A stretch of DNA of 64,000 bases from Bermanella marisrubri (GTDB lineage Bacteria > Pseudomonadota > Gammaproteobacteria > Pseudomonadales > Oceanobacteraceae): assembly GCF_012295615.1 (NCBI RefSeq), contig NZ_CP051183.1, positions 1,887,001 through 1,951,000 on the forward strand, in the 5' to 3' direction. The translations under genes and the position numbers were made by a program. Below, piece after piece: positions 11,242-19,726 of the stretch. Within the stretch, counting starts at the first letter, position 1. Each line of letters begins with the position of its first letter. Below the pieces are notes generated by a model. That model ran no database searches. It was not told the DNA's origin and was given only the letters and a program-made list of their open reading frames with translations.

Positions 11242-11984
11242 TGACTGAGCAAGCTGATTTAACTCTAGGACAATCCATTGCTAAAAATGCGATAGGGCTA
11301 GCCCTATTTGCCATGGTCACCGCGGGCACCATTGCTTTAGTACAACTCAATACAAAAGACGTTGTCGCGCACAATATCGAGATGGCCGAAGCAAAGGCGC
11401 TCTACGAAATCGTACCGGAAAGCAATGTCGACAATGATTTGCTTAATGACACACTGGCGTTGAAATCAGAGAGCAGCAAGAAGTCCCTTCACGTTGATCT
11501 ACTTGGTCCGATCAGTGAAAAATCAAAAGCGCACTTTGCGAAACAAGATGGCAAAATTCAGACCGTGATATTGCCGGTGGTCGCACCGAATGGGTACACA
11601 CAAGCCATACAGCTTTTAGTCGGTATTAATATGGATGGCACGATTGCGGGTGTACGAGTGGTCGACCACAAAGAAACACCTGGACTCGGTGATAAAGTGG
11701 AACTTAAAAAATCCAAATGGATATTAAGCTTCAACGGCAAATCATTAGAAATGCCCGTTATTGAAAAATGGGCTGTGAAAAAAGATGGCGGTGCCTTCGA
11801 TCAATTTACGGGTGCCACCATTACTCCGCGCGCGGTAGTCGAGGCGGTAAAACTTAGCCTTGAGTTCTTCGATAAGTACCAAGAGCAACTGATTTCGCTT
11901 TATCAAGAACAACGCATGCAACAATCACAAATTCAACAATCACCCAATCAGCAATCCAATGGCACTGATGGAGCCCAAGCATGA
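11241..11984 (+). CDS. rnfG: Rnf complex covalent-FMN subunit RnfG (RsxG)
   Basis: A 247-residue subunit with one N-terminal membrane helix (about 15-35) and a periplasmic FMN-binding domain. The covalent flavin attachment motif TGATIT lies in [18 protein letters not shown] (about residues 188-205), the last Thr being the FMN-bound residue. The family block [16 protein letters not shown] precedes it. The C terminus is a Gln/Asn-rich tail that looks dispensable. Four-base overlap with rnfE. Confidence 0.95.
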   Translation: MTEQADLTLGQSIAKNAIGLALFAMVTAGTIALVQLNTKDVVAHNIEMAEAKALYEIVPESNVDNDLLNDTLALKSESSKKSLHVDLLGPISEKSKAHFAKQDGKIQTVILPVVAPNGYTQAIQLLVGINMDGTIAGVRVVDHKETPGLGDKVELKKSKWILSFNGKSLEMPVIEKWAVKKDGGAFDQFTGATITPRAVVEAVKLSLEFFDKYQEQLISLYQEQRMQQSQIQQSPNQQSNGTDGAQA

Positions 11985-12694
11985 GCAGCAAAACACTCGG
12001 CCAAATCAGTAAAGAAGGTTTATGGGTAAACAACCCAGCCCTAGTTCAACTATTAGGGCTTTGCCCATTGCTTGCAGTAACCGGCACAGTGGTCAATGCT
12101 ATCGGCTTGGGCTTAGCAACCATGCTCGTTTTAGTGGGCTCCAACCTAAGTGTTTCATTAGTTCGTAACTACGTGCCTTCAGCGGTTCGTCTACCGGCGT
12201 TTGTTATGATCATTGCATCATTCGTAACCTGTACCGAACTGCTCATGCAAGCCTATACCTACGAGCTGTATACCGTATTGGGGATTTTCATTCCTTTAAT
12301 CGTAACCAACTGTGCGATTCTTGGCCGCGCCGATGCGTTTGCCGCGAAGAATCCAATCATCCCATCGGTGGTTGATGGTTTCATGATGGCACTAGGTTTT
12401 GCGGTAGTATTAATCATTCTAGGTGCCATGCGCGAAGTCATTGGCCAAGGCACTCTGTTTGCCGACATGGACTTACTATTAGGTGAGGCAGCCAGCGACT
12501 GGAAGATCGAAGTTTTCAAAGATTATCCAGACTTCCTATTTGCCATTCTGCCTCCGGGTGCGTTTGTTGGAATGGGCTTATTAATTGCCATCAAAAACGT
12601 GATCGACAAAAACATTGAAGAACGCGCCGCACGTGCAAAAGAACCAGTACAAGCAGGCAGTAAGCGGGTTCGTGTAACCGGAAAAATCTCTTAA
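11981..12694 (+). CDS. rnfE: Rnf complex membrane subunit RnfE (RsxE)
   Basis: A 237-residue homologue of RnfA with six membrane spans, the partner that completes the membrane Fe-S site. It has [18 protein letters not shown] at the start and [16 protein letters not shown] in the middle, each with the conserved Cys. The C-terminal tail after about residue 205 is basic and cytoplasmic. The gene ends 12 bases before nth, the same operon tail seen in most gammaproteobacteria. Confidence 0.96.
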   Translation: MSSKTLGQISKEGLWVNNPALVQLLGLCPLLAVTGTVVNAIGLGLATMLVLVGSNLSVSLVRNYVPSAVRLPAFVMIIASFVTCTELLMQAYTYELYTVLGIFIPLIVTNCAILGRADAFAAKNPIIPSVVDGFMMALGFAVVLIILGAMREVIGQGTLFADMDLLLGEAASDWKIEVFKDYPDFLFAILPPGAFVGMGLLIAIKNVIDKNIEERAARAKEPVQAGSKRVRVTGKIS

Positions 12695-12706
12695 GCCAAT
12701 CCGATT

Positions 12707-13342
12707 ATGAACAAAGATAAACGCACTGAAATCTTTACACGCTTAAGAGACAACAACCCTCAGCCGGAAACGGAGCTGGAATACAGCTCCCCTTTCGAGT
12801 TATTGGTTGCCGTCACGCTATCAGCACAAGCCACCGACGTTAGCGTCAACAAAGCCACGCGAAAATTATTCCCTGTCGCCAATACTCCAGAAAGTATTTA
12901 CGCGTTAGGTGAAGAAGGTTTAAAGGAATACATCAAAACCATTGGCCTATTTAACAGCAAAGCCAAAAACGTGGTAGCCATGTGCAAAATCCTAATGGAA
13001 AAGCACAACTCTCAAGTTCCAGAAACACGAGACGAATTAGTGGCACTGCCCGGCGTCGGACGAAAAACGGCTAACGTGGTGCTAAATACCGCCTTTAATC
13101 AAATTGCAATGGCAGTGGACACACACATCTTCCGTGTCAGCAATCGAACCAAAATTGCACCAGGCAAAGATGTACTAGAAGTGGAAAAGCGTTTGATTCG
13201 CCTAGTACCAAAAGAATTCCTCATGGACGCCCACCATTGGCTTATATTACATGGCCGCTATGTTTGCACCGCACGCAAACCCAAATGTGGTTCTTGCACT
13301 ATTGAAGATTTGTGTGAATTTAAAGAAAAGATTTTAGATTAG
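12707..13342 (+). CDS. nth: Endonuclease III (DNA glycosylase/AP lyase)
   Basis: A 211-residue base-excision repair enzyme that removes oxidised pyrimidines. The helix-hairpin-helix LPGVGRKTANVV is near residues 113-124 and supplies the catalytic Lys. The catalytic Asp follows in VDTHIFRVSNR. The C-terminal [4Fe-4S] loop has the C-x6-C-x2-C-x5-C spacing in CTARKPKCGSCTIEDLC. It is the last gene of the rnf operon; linkage of nth with rnf is widely conserved. Confidence 0.97.
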   Translation: MNKDKRTEIFTRLRDNNPQPETELEYSSPFELLVAVTLSAQATDVSVNKATRKLFPVANTPESIYALGEEGLKEYIKTIGLFNSKAKNVVAMCKILMEKHNSQVPETRDELVALPGVGRKTANVVLNTAFNQIAMAVDTHIFRVSNRTKIAPGKDVLEVEKRLIRLVPKEFLMDAHHWLILHGRYVCTARKPKCGSCTIEDLCEFKEKILD

Positions 13343-13444
13343 ATTAGTTTATTCAATCAAACCCATTAATAATTCCCACAAGCCTTACCACCCTGACCTC
13401 TGCTAAAATGCCAGCCACATTCGGATAATTAGGGTACGAAATCT

Positions 13445-13834
13445 ATGCGCATCCTCCACACTATGCTTCGCGTCGGTAATCTAGACAAATCCATTGAGTT
13501 CTATACGGACGTATTGGGAATGAAGCTATTGCGTAAGCACGACAACGAGCAATACAAATACACGCTCGCTTTTGTCGGTTACGATACTGAAGACAAAACC
13601 GCAGTATTAGAACTGACCTATAACTGGGACACCAGCGAATACGATTTGGGCGAAGGTTATGGCCACATCGCTATCGGCTGCGAGGATATCTACAAAACCT
13701 GCGACCTAATTCGCGAGCGAGGCGGTATCATCAGCCGTGAACCAGGCCCGGTGAAAGGCGGAACAACTGAAATCGCTTTCGTGAAAGACCCAGATGGATA
13801 CGCTATAGAATTGATTCAAACCGATAAAGCTTGA
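13445..13834 (+). CDS. gloA: Lactoylglutathione lyase (glyoxalase I)
   Basis: A 129-residue cytosolic enzyme that isomerises the methylglyoxal-glutathione hemithioacetal. It has the two paired VOC modules and the metal ligands His5 (ILHTMLRV), Glu56 (LELTYNW), His74 (YGHIAIG) and Glu122 (AIELIQ). The short length without extra loops points to the nickel/cobalt-dependent bacterial type. It stands as a single gene followed by a hairpin terminator. Confidence 0.95.
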   Translation: MRILHTMLRVGNLDKSIEFYTDVLGMKLLRKHDNEQYKYTLAFVGYDTEDKTAVLELTYNWDTSEYDLGEGYGHIAIGCEDIYKTCDLIRERGGIISREPGPVKGGTTEIAFVKDPDGYAIELIQTDKA

Positions 13835-13872
13835 TATTCCAATATTCGGCACAACAATATGTTCCAGTATAA

Positions 13873-13902
13873 CCTGAGTAAAACACTCAGGCTTTATTGT
13901 TT
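13873..13902 (+). terminator. Intrinsic terminator of gloA
   Basis: A 7-bp stem (CCTGAGT / ACTCAGG) with a five-base loop is followed by CTTTATTGTTT. It lies 38 bases after the gloA stop. Confidence 0.7.
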
Positions 13903-13963
13903 CCCATGGCCCTATGAGCTAACATAGCGCCCCTTATTAGTGGTACTAAAGTAAGAACGTTTT

Positions 13964-14920
13964 ATGAGTGACAAACGCCAGAACGAAATGCCAGATGTGG
14001 CGGCCAGCCAAGCTCCGCAAGTCAACGGCACATTGAATTGGGTCGGCATGAACCGTATTGCCTTGCCTGTAATGTTACGTGATAGCCAGCTTGGTGACTC
14101 CAAGGTTGATGCGTTTGTGCAGACCTACGTAAACATATGCAATGAGAACGTAAAAGGCATTCATATGTCTCGCCTTTATCTTCTACTAGCAAAGTTCTCA
14201 GACGAACAGGTATTGAGCGCTGGCAACTTACGTGAATTTCTAACGCACATGCTAGACAGCCATGAAGATATTAGCGATCGAGCGACGCTTCACTTTTCGT
14301 TCGATTATGTCATTCAACGTAAAGCTCTTAAAAGTCAGTTCTCTGGCTGGAAAGACTACCCTACCGAAATCAAAGCGACTCTAGAAGAAGGCGGCAATGT
14401 TGCTATAGAGCTAGCGGTACACGTTCCTTACTCTTCTACCTGCCCTTGCTCTGCAGCGTTAGCGCGTCAATTGATCCAAGAGCAGTTTGCCAAAGATTTC
14501 GGCGATCGCACTGATCTTTCAAGCGAGGAAGTACAAGCTTGGATTCGTAGCGATAAAGGCACATTCGCCACACCACACAGCCAACGCAGTATCGCTAAAG
14601 TATGGGTGAAGTTGGACCAACAAACTCAAGACTTCCCAATCACAGAACTGATCGAACACATTGAGCAAGCTCTACAGACGCCAGTACAAACGGCGGTAAA
14701 ACGCGAAGATGAACAAGAATTCGCACGCCTAAACGGTCACAACCTAATGTTCTGCGAAGACGCAGCTCGCCGTGCTAAAAATGCGCTTAACCAGCAAGAA
14801 GGTTTATACAAAGACTTTTGGCTGCGAATTGAGCACCTTGAAAGCCTTCACGCTCACGATGCCGTTGCCATCGCAACAAAAGGCATTCAAGGCGGTTACG
14901 AGCCACTACTGTCTCGATAA
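13964..14920 (+). CDS. folE2: GTP cyclohydrolase IB (FolE2)
   Basis: A 318-residue enzyme converting GTP to 7,8-dihydroneopterin triphosphate, the entry step to folate and to the queuosine precursor pathway. The family marker is VPYSSTCPCSAALARQL near residues 155-170, holding the metal-binding Cys. The C-terminal VAIATKGIQGG block also fits. FolE2 works with metals other than zinc and replaces zinc-dependent FolE1 in many bacteria. Downstream is a QueD-like gene that would use its product, then hisI. I did not see a convincing Zur operator upstream. Confidence 0.93.
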   Translation: MSDKRQNEMPDVAASQAPQVNGTLNWVGMNRIALPVMLRDSQLGDSKVDAFVQTYVNICNENVKGIHMSRLYLLLAKFSDEQVLSAGNLREFLTHMLDSHEDISDRATLHFSFDYVIQRKALKSQFSGWKDYPTEIKATLEEGGNVAIELAVHVPYSSTCPCSAALARQLIQEQFAKDFGDRTDLSSEEVQAWIRSDKGTFATPHSQRSIAKVWVKLDQQTQDFPITELIEHIEQALQTPVQTAVKREDEQEFARLNGHNLMFCEDAARRAKNALNQQEGLYKDFWLRIEHLESLHAHDAVAIATKGIQGGYEPLLSR

Positions 14921-14948
14921 TACCCTTATGACCGAAGCGGTTAACAGT

Positions 14949-14976
14949 AAGCCGATGTGAAAGCATCGGCTTTTGT
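14949..14976 (+). terminator. Intrinsic terminator after folE2
   Basis: An 8-bp stem (AGCCGATG / CATCGGCT) with a six-base loop is followed by TTTGTT. It separates folE2 transcription from the QueD-like gene at 15037, so the two may have separate promoters. Confidence 0.75.
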
Positions 14977-15036
14977 TAGCCGCTTTTTTGATTATCCTTT
15001 ATACTCATTGCAGTTTTTAAATCGCAGGTGCACCCG

Positions 15037-15885
15037 GTGAAATTATTTGTCGACAACCTCACCAACGTAGACGTTTCCTATTTAGACGCGAATCGCGGAT
15101 TAGTAGGCGAATCTTGGCTAACTGGCATCATGCTAGATGGCAAGCTAGACCAGCAAAGCATGATCTGCGACTTTGGCATCGTAAAGCGCAATGCTAAGCA
15201 ATGGTTAGATGAAAACATTGACCATCGCTTGGTTATTCCATCACAAATGCCAGGACTTCACATCGAAGAACACGACACTCAAATTACCGTGCGTTGCCCT
15301 CACCCTACCGGTGGAGAATTTGTTTGCACTGCACCGCAGCAAGCCTTTTGTTTTATAGACTGCGATGAGATCAATAATCAGAACGTGGCAGAATGGCTAA
15401 GCAAAGAACTAAGCAGCACCATTCCTGGTGACATTGCCAACCTGACTATAAGTTTGCAAAACGAAATGATTGGTGGCGCTTATTATCATTACAGCCACGG
15501 CCTTAAAAAACACGATGGCAACTGCCAACGTATTGCTCATGGTCACCGCTCAAAGATTGAGATTTTCGTTGATGGCGCGCGTCAGCCAGAACTCGAAAAA
15601 GAGTGGGCACAAAAATGGCAGGATATTTATGTCGGCACATTAGAAGACCTACACAATACAACAAGCATTCACGACATTGAGCATTATCATTACCGTTACG
15701 AAGCACCACAGGGTAAATTTGATTTAACCTTACCCACTAGCGTTTGCTACAACATGGACTCGGATACTACGGTAGAACAAATCGCACGTCATATTGCGAA
15801 AACCTTATTAGAATCTGGCCACACAGTGACAGTGAAAGCATTTGAAGGCGTAGGCAAAGGTGCCATCGCCGCATATGAACAATAA
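15037..15885 (+). CDS. Two-domain 6-carboxytetrahydropterin synthase-like protein
   Basis: A 282-residue protein of the PTPS/QueD superfamily, about twice the classical length. GTG 15037 (MKLFVDNLTNVD) is chosen over GTG 15028 because AGGTG lies at a proper distance upstream. The first half has the MICDFGIVKR and NIDHRL motifs that in normal QueD follow the zinc site. The second half has GLKKHDGNCQRIAHGHRS, with the catalytic Cys and the His zinc ligands, and an LPTSVCYNMDSDTTVEQIA region. The motif order is therefore swapped between two T-fold domains. Likely role: pterin conversion downstream of FolE2, for queuosine or another pterin. The exact product is not certain. Confidence 0.8.
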   Translation: MKLFVDNLTNVDVSYLDANRGLVGESWLTGIMLDGKLDQQSMICDFGIVKRNAKQWLDENIDHRLVIPSQMPGLHIEEHDTQITVRCPHPTGGEFVCTAPQQAFCFIDCDEINNQNVAEWLSKELSSTIPGDIANLTISLQNEMIGGAYYHYSHGLKKHDGNCQRIAHGHRSKIEIFVDGARQPELEKEWAQKWQDIYVGTLEDLHNTTSIHDIEHYHYRYEAPQGKFDLTLPTSVCYNMDSDTTVEQIARHIAKTLLESGHTVTVKAFEGVGKGAIAAYEQ

Positions 15886-15898
15886 TTAAGTGACACAC

Positions 15899-16333
15899 AT
15901 GAGTAACTTTTTAAAATCCATTGAAGGCGAAGATCAAGGTCTAAAAGCAGACTTGGATAAGGCCCTAGTATCCTTAAAATACAACCAAGACGGTTTAATC
16001 CCTGCCATCGCGCAGCAGCATGATACGGGCGAGGTACTCATGATGGCTTGGATGAATGAAGCAGCCATTCGCGAAACCCTAGAGACAGGACATGTTTGCT
16101 ATTGGTCTCGCTCACGAAATCAGTATTGGCGCAAAGGTGAAAGCTCTGGTAACCAACAAATATTGGTCTCACTCAATGTCGACTGTGACGGTGATACCTT
16201 ATTGGTTAAAGTAGATCAAACAGGGGCTGCCTGCCACACTGGCAGACGTGATTGTTTTTACAACGAAATTACGAAAGATGGTCTTTCCATCATTAAAGAC
16301 CCAATACAAGATCCAAATAGTCTATATAAGTAA
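15899..16333 (+). CDS. hisI: Phosphoribosyl-AMP cyclohydrolase
   Basis: A 144-residue stand-alone HisI, which opens the adenine ring of phosphoribosyl-AMP in histidine synthesis. ATG 15899 is preferred to GTG 15890. The family blocks are MMAWMNEAAIRETLETG, YWSRSR and WRKGESSGN, plus the zinc/magnesium sites VDCDGDTLL and ACHTGRRDCFY with all three conserved Cys. There is no HisE domain, and hisE/tat genes are not adjacent as they are in Pseudomonas. This could be the only hisI or a second, metal-regulated copy next to folE2. Confidence 0.9.
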   Translation: MSNFLKSIEGEDQGLKADLDKALVSLKYNQDGLIPAIAQQHDTGEVLMMAWMNEAAIRETLETGHVCYWSRSRNQYWRKGESSGNQQILVSLNVDCDGDTLLVKVDQTGAACHTGRRDCFYNEITKDGLSIIKDPIQDPNSLYK

Positions 16334-16343
16334 TGTTAAACAT

Positions 16344-16658
16344 TTGAAAAAACTGCCAAGCAAGAAGCAACGGCGCGCCCAATTAGATAAAGAGATAGAA
16401 AACTACCTCAATCACGGCGGCCAGATCGATAAAGTACCTCAGGGGACCAGCGGCAGGGAAAACCCTGAGGCTGCTCTTCTGCCCGTACTTTTCGCAGAAA
16501 AGGCGCACCTAAGAACAGATGCCAGACCTGCTTTGCAGCAGTTAGATACGCGCAAGAATAAGAAAAAACTTCCCCCACGCCATAAAGCACGCAGAAAGAA
16601 AAAACCCATCTATGACGACTTTGGCGAAATCCTAAGATGGGTTTGGGATGACAAATAG
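16344..16658 (+). CDS. Small basic protein with a helix-GG motif, possibly SutA-like
   Basis: A frame of about 104 residues from TTG 16344, starting 10 bases after hisI; longer frames from ATG 16248 or 16281 overlap hisI and look artificial. The segment KKQRRAQLDKEIENYLNHGG, followed by QIDKVPQGTSG, resembles the helix-plus-GG stretch of the Pseudomonas RNA-polymerase-binding protein SutA (a family resemblance recalled, not searched). The rest is very Lys/Arg-rich (KNKKKLPPRHKARRKKK) and ends FGEILRWVWDDK. A nucleic-acid-binding or RNAP-binding role is plausible but unproven, and the start codon is uncertain. Confidence 0.55.
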   Translation: MKKLPSKKQRRAQLDKEIENYLNHGGQIDKVPQGTSGRENPEAALLPVLFAEKAHLRTDARPALQQLDTRKNKKKLPPRHKARRKKKPIYDDFGEILRWVWDDK

Positions 16659-16685
16659 AATCGTCTTCACACTGAAGATGTAGTT

Positions 16686-17888
16686 TTACATCGAATTCAT
16701 TATCCAGCCAATGAACATGACTTGCGGCACCGTGACCAACGGTAAGAACAACGCAATTTTCCAGCTCTTAGTTGTATCCTTTAGCGCCATAATTTCTGTG
16801 TAATCGGTAGCCGCTCCTGCCATCAAAAACACAAAACCATTACCTGGTGCTCTAGCTCGATTAACCAAATCTGCGGCAATCGGTGAAGAGCCTTCACTAC
16901 ATACTTCGATTAAGGTGGTTGCCAATAAGGTTAAGAACAAACCGCCAATGGTCGCACCAAACCAAGTGCCAAATGTCGATGGATCAACAAATGCACGAAC
17001 GACTGAAACAAGAACGATACCAAACAGCAACCAACGCAGGACCATTTTGGATTCTTTTAGACCACCCCAAATCAAATCGATGGTGCCTTTTACACTATAG
17101 GTCTGGCCTTTCATTTGTTTTTTCACTTCAGGCCATAATTTGTAGTCGGTTGGCTGTGTCACTTCGTGAGGGTTGCTTGGCAAGACCTCTCTTTTCACCA
17201 ACAGATCAAAGATAATTCCACTGATCCAAGCGATCACCATGGAAAACACAATAAACGCCAAGGTCCACTTAAGCCCAATCAACGCAACCAACACCAGTGT
17301 CAGCGTTAATGAATTCCATGGACTGGCGATCAAAAATGCCATGGTTTGCCCAAGACTAGCCCCTTTACGATATAGGCCCATGCCCACCATAAGAATACCG
17401 TGATTGCACAAGTCCAACATCAGACCTGCAATCGTAGCCCGAACCACGCCGCGCTTAGAACCAGGCTTGCCAAGTACCGACATCACCATGGCATTGGGAA
17501 TTCGCCCCAACACACCCACTGCGATGGCACCCAACAACACCCCCCACCACATGGTATTCACCATTTCGAAACTGGTATGCGACAAGGTGCCATAGGTGGA
17601 GTCCATATCCATACCCAAAAGCAAATGAGAGGTATAAAAAACAATAACCGCTATGGCTGAACCCCATAGCAGCCAATCGGTTTTTTCGTCAGGCACAGAG
17701 CAACAACTGGCGACAGCTTCTTCATGATTGTGCTGCGCCGAATCCCCGCCACTATGGCAAGATGGTTCAATGACTTCTTCTTTCTTGCCAGCACAGCATG
17801 AGGATGATGTTTCGGTTTCACTCTTTTCTAAAGAGTCAGATTTAGAGCAACAACCGGATGATGCCACTTCTTCTTTTCTATCCGTCAT
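16686..17888 (-). CDS. ArsP_1/DUF318-family permease with Cys-rich metal-binding tail
   Basis: A 400-residue inner-membrane permease. Residues 1-67 are hydrophilic and carry CC pairs at 13-14, 31-32 and 62-63, a CH pair at 44-45, and an HNH stretch, a clear soft-metal-binding tail. About eight membrane spans follow, in two related halves. Family blocks are DLCNHGILMVGMGLYRKGAS and EVCSEGSSPIAADLV. Relatives (YraQ/ArsP, Shewanella SO_0444) export Cu/Zn or organoarsenicals. No regulator adjoins it; the porin gene diverges. The metal exported cannot be read from sequence. Confidence 0.78.
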   Translation of the reverse strand: MTDRKEEVASSGCCSKSDSLEKSETETSSSCCAGKKEEVIEPSCHSGGDSAQHNHEEAVASCCSVPDEKTDWLLWGSAIAVIVFYTSHLLLGMDMDSTYGTLSHTSFEMVNTMWWGVLLGAIAVGVLGRIPNAMVMSVLGKPGSKRGVVRATIAGLMLDLCNHGILMVGMGLYRKGASLGQTMAFLIASPWNSLTLTLVLVALIGLKWTLAFIVFSMVIAWISGIIFDLLVKREVLPSNPHEVTQPTDYKLWPEVKKQMKGQTYSVKGTIDLIWGGLKESKMVLRWLLFGIVLVSVVRAFVDPSTFGTWFGATIGGLFLTLLATTLIEVCSEGSSPIAADLVNRARAPGNGFVFLMAGAATDYTEIMALKDTTKSWKIALFLPLVTVPQVMFIGWIMNSM

Positions 17889-18090
17889 ATATCAACCTAA
17901 GCGAATCACGAACACCATGTAACAGCTAAAATTATACGACAGAGCTTGTTCTTTTCATACCACGCACATCAATATACGTCTAAGTAAGCCAACCTAAACT
18001 CATTGCACTCCCTTACAACACCCATGATTTGTGCAATCAATACTCCTGTACTTTACTTAAGGGACCAAAACTGGACTGGGAGACCCCCAA

Positions 18091-19215
18091 ATGATAAAAA
18101 AACTCGCACTTTTATCCGCCTTGCTAGGCATATTTCTGCCCGCGGCTCAGGCAGAGGTCACAATCAATGGCTTTGCCTCCGTGGTCAGTGGTATTGATTT
18201 AGAGGATGACGGTAATCCAACCAACGATTACGGAAGTCGTACCGTAGATAACCTTCAAGAATCTAAGGTCGCTTTACAATGGACTGCCGATCTAGGTGAT
18301 GGCATGCGCTTTGTTGGTCAAACTATGGCCCGCGGCAATAGCTCTGACGGATTTGTTCTCAATTACGATTGGGCATATTTCGACTTTAATGTGGGTGATT
18401 CAGGTAAACTGAAGTTTGGTCGCCTTCGCATTCCGTTCTACAAGTATTCTGACTATCTCGATGTGGGCTATGCCTATCATTGGATAGCCCCGCCTAAGTC
18501 CATGTATAGCCTAGCATTTTCTAACGTAGATGGTATTGGCTATCAGCAAAACTTTGTCACTGGCGGTATTGAACATTCAATAAATGCAGTACTAGGTCGA
18601 TATCAGGGTACCTTACAATTAGGTGGGAATGACGCTCCGGGGGATTTACAGAATCTTATCGCCATCAACTATTCAGTCACCGCTGGTAATCATGAGTTTT
18701 ATGCGGCATATGCTCAAGCTGATACATATATAACAACACCATTCACTGCTCGTGATCAGGCGCTCGATGGGGATTTAGGTCGTTTTTTGGGTGCAGGCTA
18801 TAAAGGTTCTTTCGGTCCCATTGGTTTATTCGCAGAGGCATCTCAGGTGACTGTTGATGATTCTATTCTACAAGACTCAACAGGTTACTACCTAGGTGGC
18901 AGCTATACATTGGGCGACATGGTATACCACATCACCTATGAAGCCGAAGAGGATGAGGGTAAAACATATGCAAATGCGGGAACAACGTTAGTTGCTAAAA
19001 ATTTAGGAAACCGAAGCTCTGAAGGCGAGGCATCAACCATAACATTAGGCGTGCGAAAAGACATAGGCATGACCACAGCTGTTAAATTTGAAATAAGCTC
19101 ATACACCGAGGATAGATATCAAGGAAATACCAGCAATCCTCCCACTAGCTTAGCCACAGCCAAGTCCGAGCAAAAAGCACTGCTATTGCGTGCTGCCGTT
19201 GAGACCATGTTCTAG
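18091..19215 (+). CDS. Outer-membrane porin
   Basis: A 374-residue protein with a signal peptide cut after AQA (about residue 21), then alternating amphipathic beta-strands. These include VTINGFASVVSG at the start, FNVGDSGKLKFGRLRIPF in the constriction region and a C-terminal strand ending in Phe (AAVETMF), the usual BAM recognition end. It resembles general trimeric porins of marine gammaproteobacteria. GGGAGA lies before the ATG. Eleven bases separate it from the PstS-like gene, suggesting one transcript. Confidence 0.85.
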   Translation: MIKKLALLSALLGIFLPAAQAEVTINGFASVVSGIDLEDDGNPTNDYGSRTVDNLQESKVALQWTADLGDGMRFVGQTMARGNSSDGFVLNYDWAYFDFNVGDSGKLKFGRLRIPFYKYSDYLDVGYAYHWIAPPKSMYSLAFSNVDGIGYQQNFVTGGIEHSINAVLGRYQGTLQLGGNDAPGDLQNLIAINYSVTAGNHEFYAAYAQADTYITTPFTARDQALDGDLGRFLGAGYKGSFGPIGLFAEASQVTVDDSILQDSTGYYLGGSYTLGDMVYHITYEAEEDEGKTYANAGTTLVAKNLGNRSSEGEASTITLGVRKDIGMTTAVKFEISSYTEDRYQGNTSNPPTSLATAKSEQKALLLRAAVETMF

Positions 19216-19226
19216 GAGGTAAAATC

Positions 19227-19643
19227 ATGAAATATTTTATTGCACTGGTTATTCTTACCTCTTCGTTTTTTGCGTCGACGGTTAGCGCAGAAGTCGAGGT
19301 CATCGTCCATCCGAGCAATGGCGCTGCGTTAGATAAAGACGTCGTACAACGTATATATTTAGGTAAAACCCGGGCGTTTCCCGGTGGTGGCGAAGCTGTA
19401 CCCATTACTTTGCCGGAAGGCTCTCCTGCGAACGCAGATTTTACGCAAAACTTTCTAGCAAAGTCGCCAAAACAGTTGAAATCATATTGGGCAAAAATGG
19501 TTTTCACCGGTAAAGGAACACCTCCACGTGAAGTCGCCAGTGCCGCTGAAATGGTAAAACTGATTGCCAGCAACCCAAGCTTGATTGGTTTCGTGCCAGC
19601 AGGATCGGCCGACGGTTCTGTTAAGGTTGTTTTGAAAAATTAA
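19227..19643 (+). CDS. Short PstS-like periplasmic phosphate-binding-type protein
   Basis: A 138-residue secreted protein: signal peptide to about residue 21 (VSAEVEVIVHP), then one lobe-like domain with VVQRIYLGKTRAFPGGGEAVPI, FLAKSPKQLKSYWAKMVFTGKG and a final LIGFVPAGS. These match the small PstS-like proteins often encoded beside porins in marine gammaproteobacteria. It is about half the size of a true PstS, and no ABC permease or ATPase is present here. A strong AGGAGGT ribosome site precedes ATG. A role in phosphate capture with the porin is inferred from the pairing. Confidence 0.82.
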   Translation: MKYFIALVILTSSFFASTVSAEVEVIVHPSNGAALDKDVVQRIYLGKTRAFPGGGEAVPITLPEGSPANADFTQNFLAKSPKQLKSYWAKMVFTGKGTPPREVASAAEMVKLIASNPSLIGFVPAGSADGSVKVVLKN

Positions 19644-19666
19644 TTTTTTTCAGTACATTTAAAGAC

Positions 19667-19702
19667 AAAGCCCCTGATAGTTTTAACCATCAGGGGCTTT
19701 TT
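19667..19702. terminator. Bidirectional terminator between porin operon and metH
   Basis: A perfect 12-bp stem (AAAGCCCCTGAT / ATCAGGGGCTTT) with T-rich flanks on both strands, between convergent genes. Confidence 0.85.
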
Positions 19703-19726
19703 AGTGTTTTACTATTACAAACCCGA

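Noticed and set aside
13835-13963. Zur operator before folE2
   Set aside because: No convincing AT-rich GTTATA-type palindrome was found; only the gloA terminator is clear.
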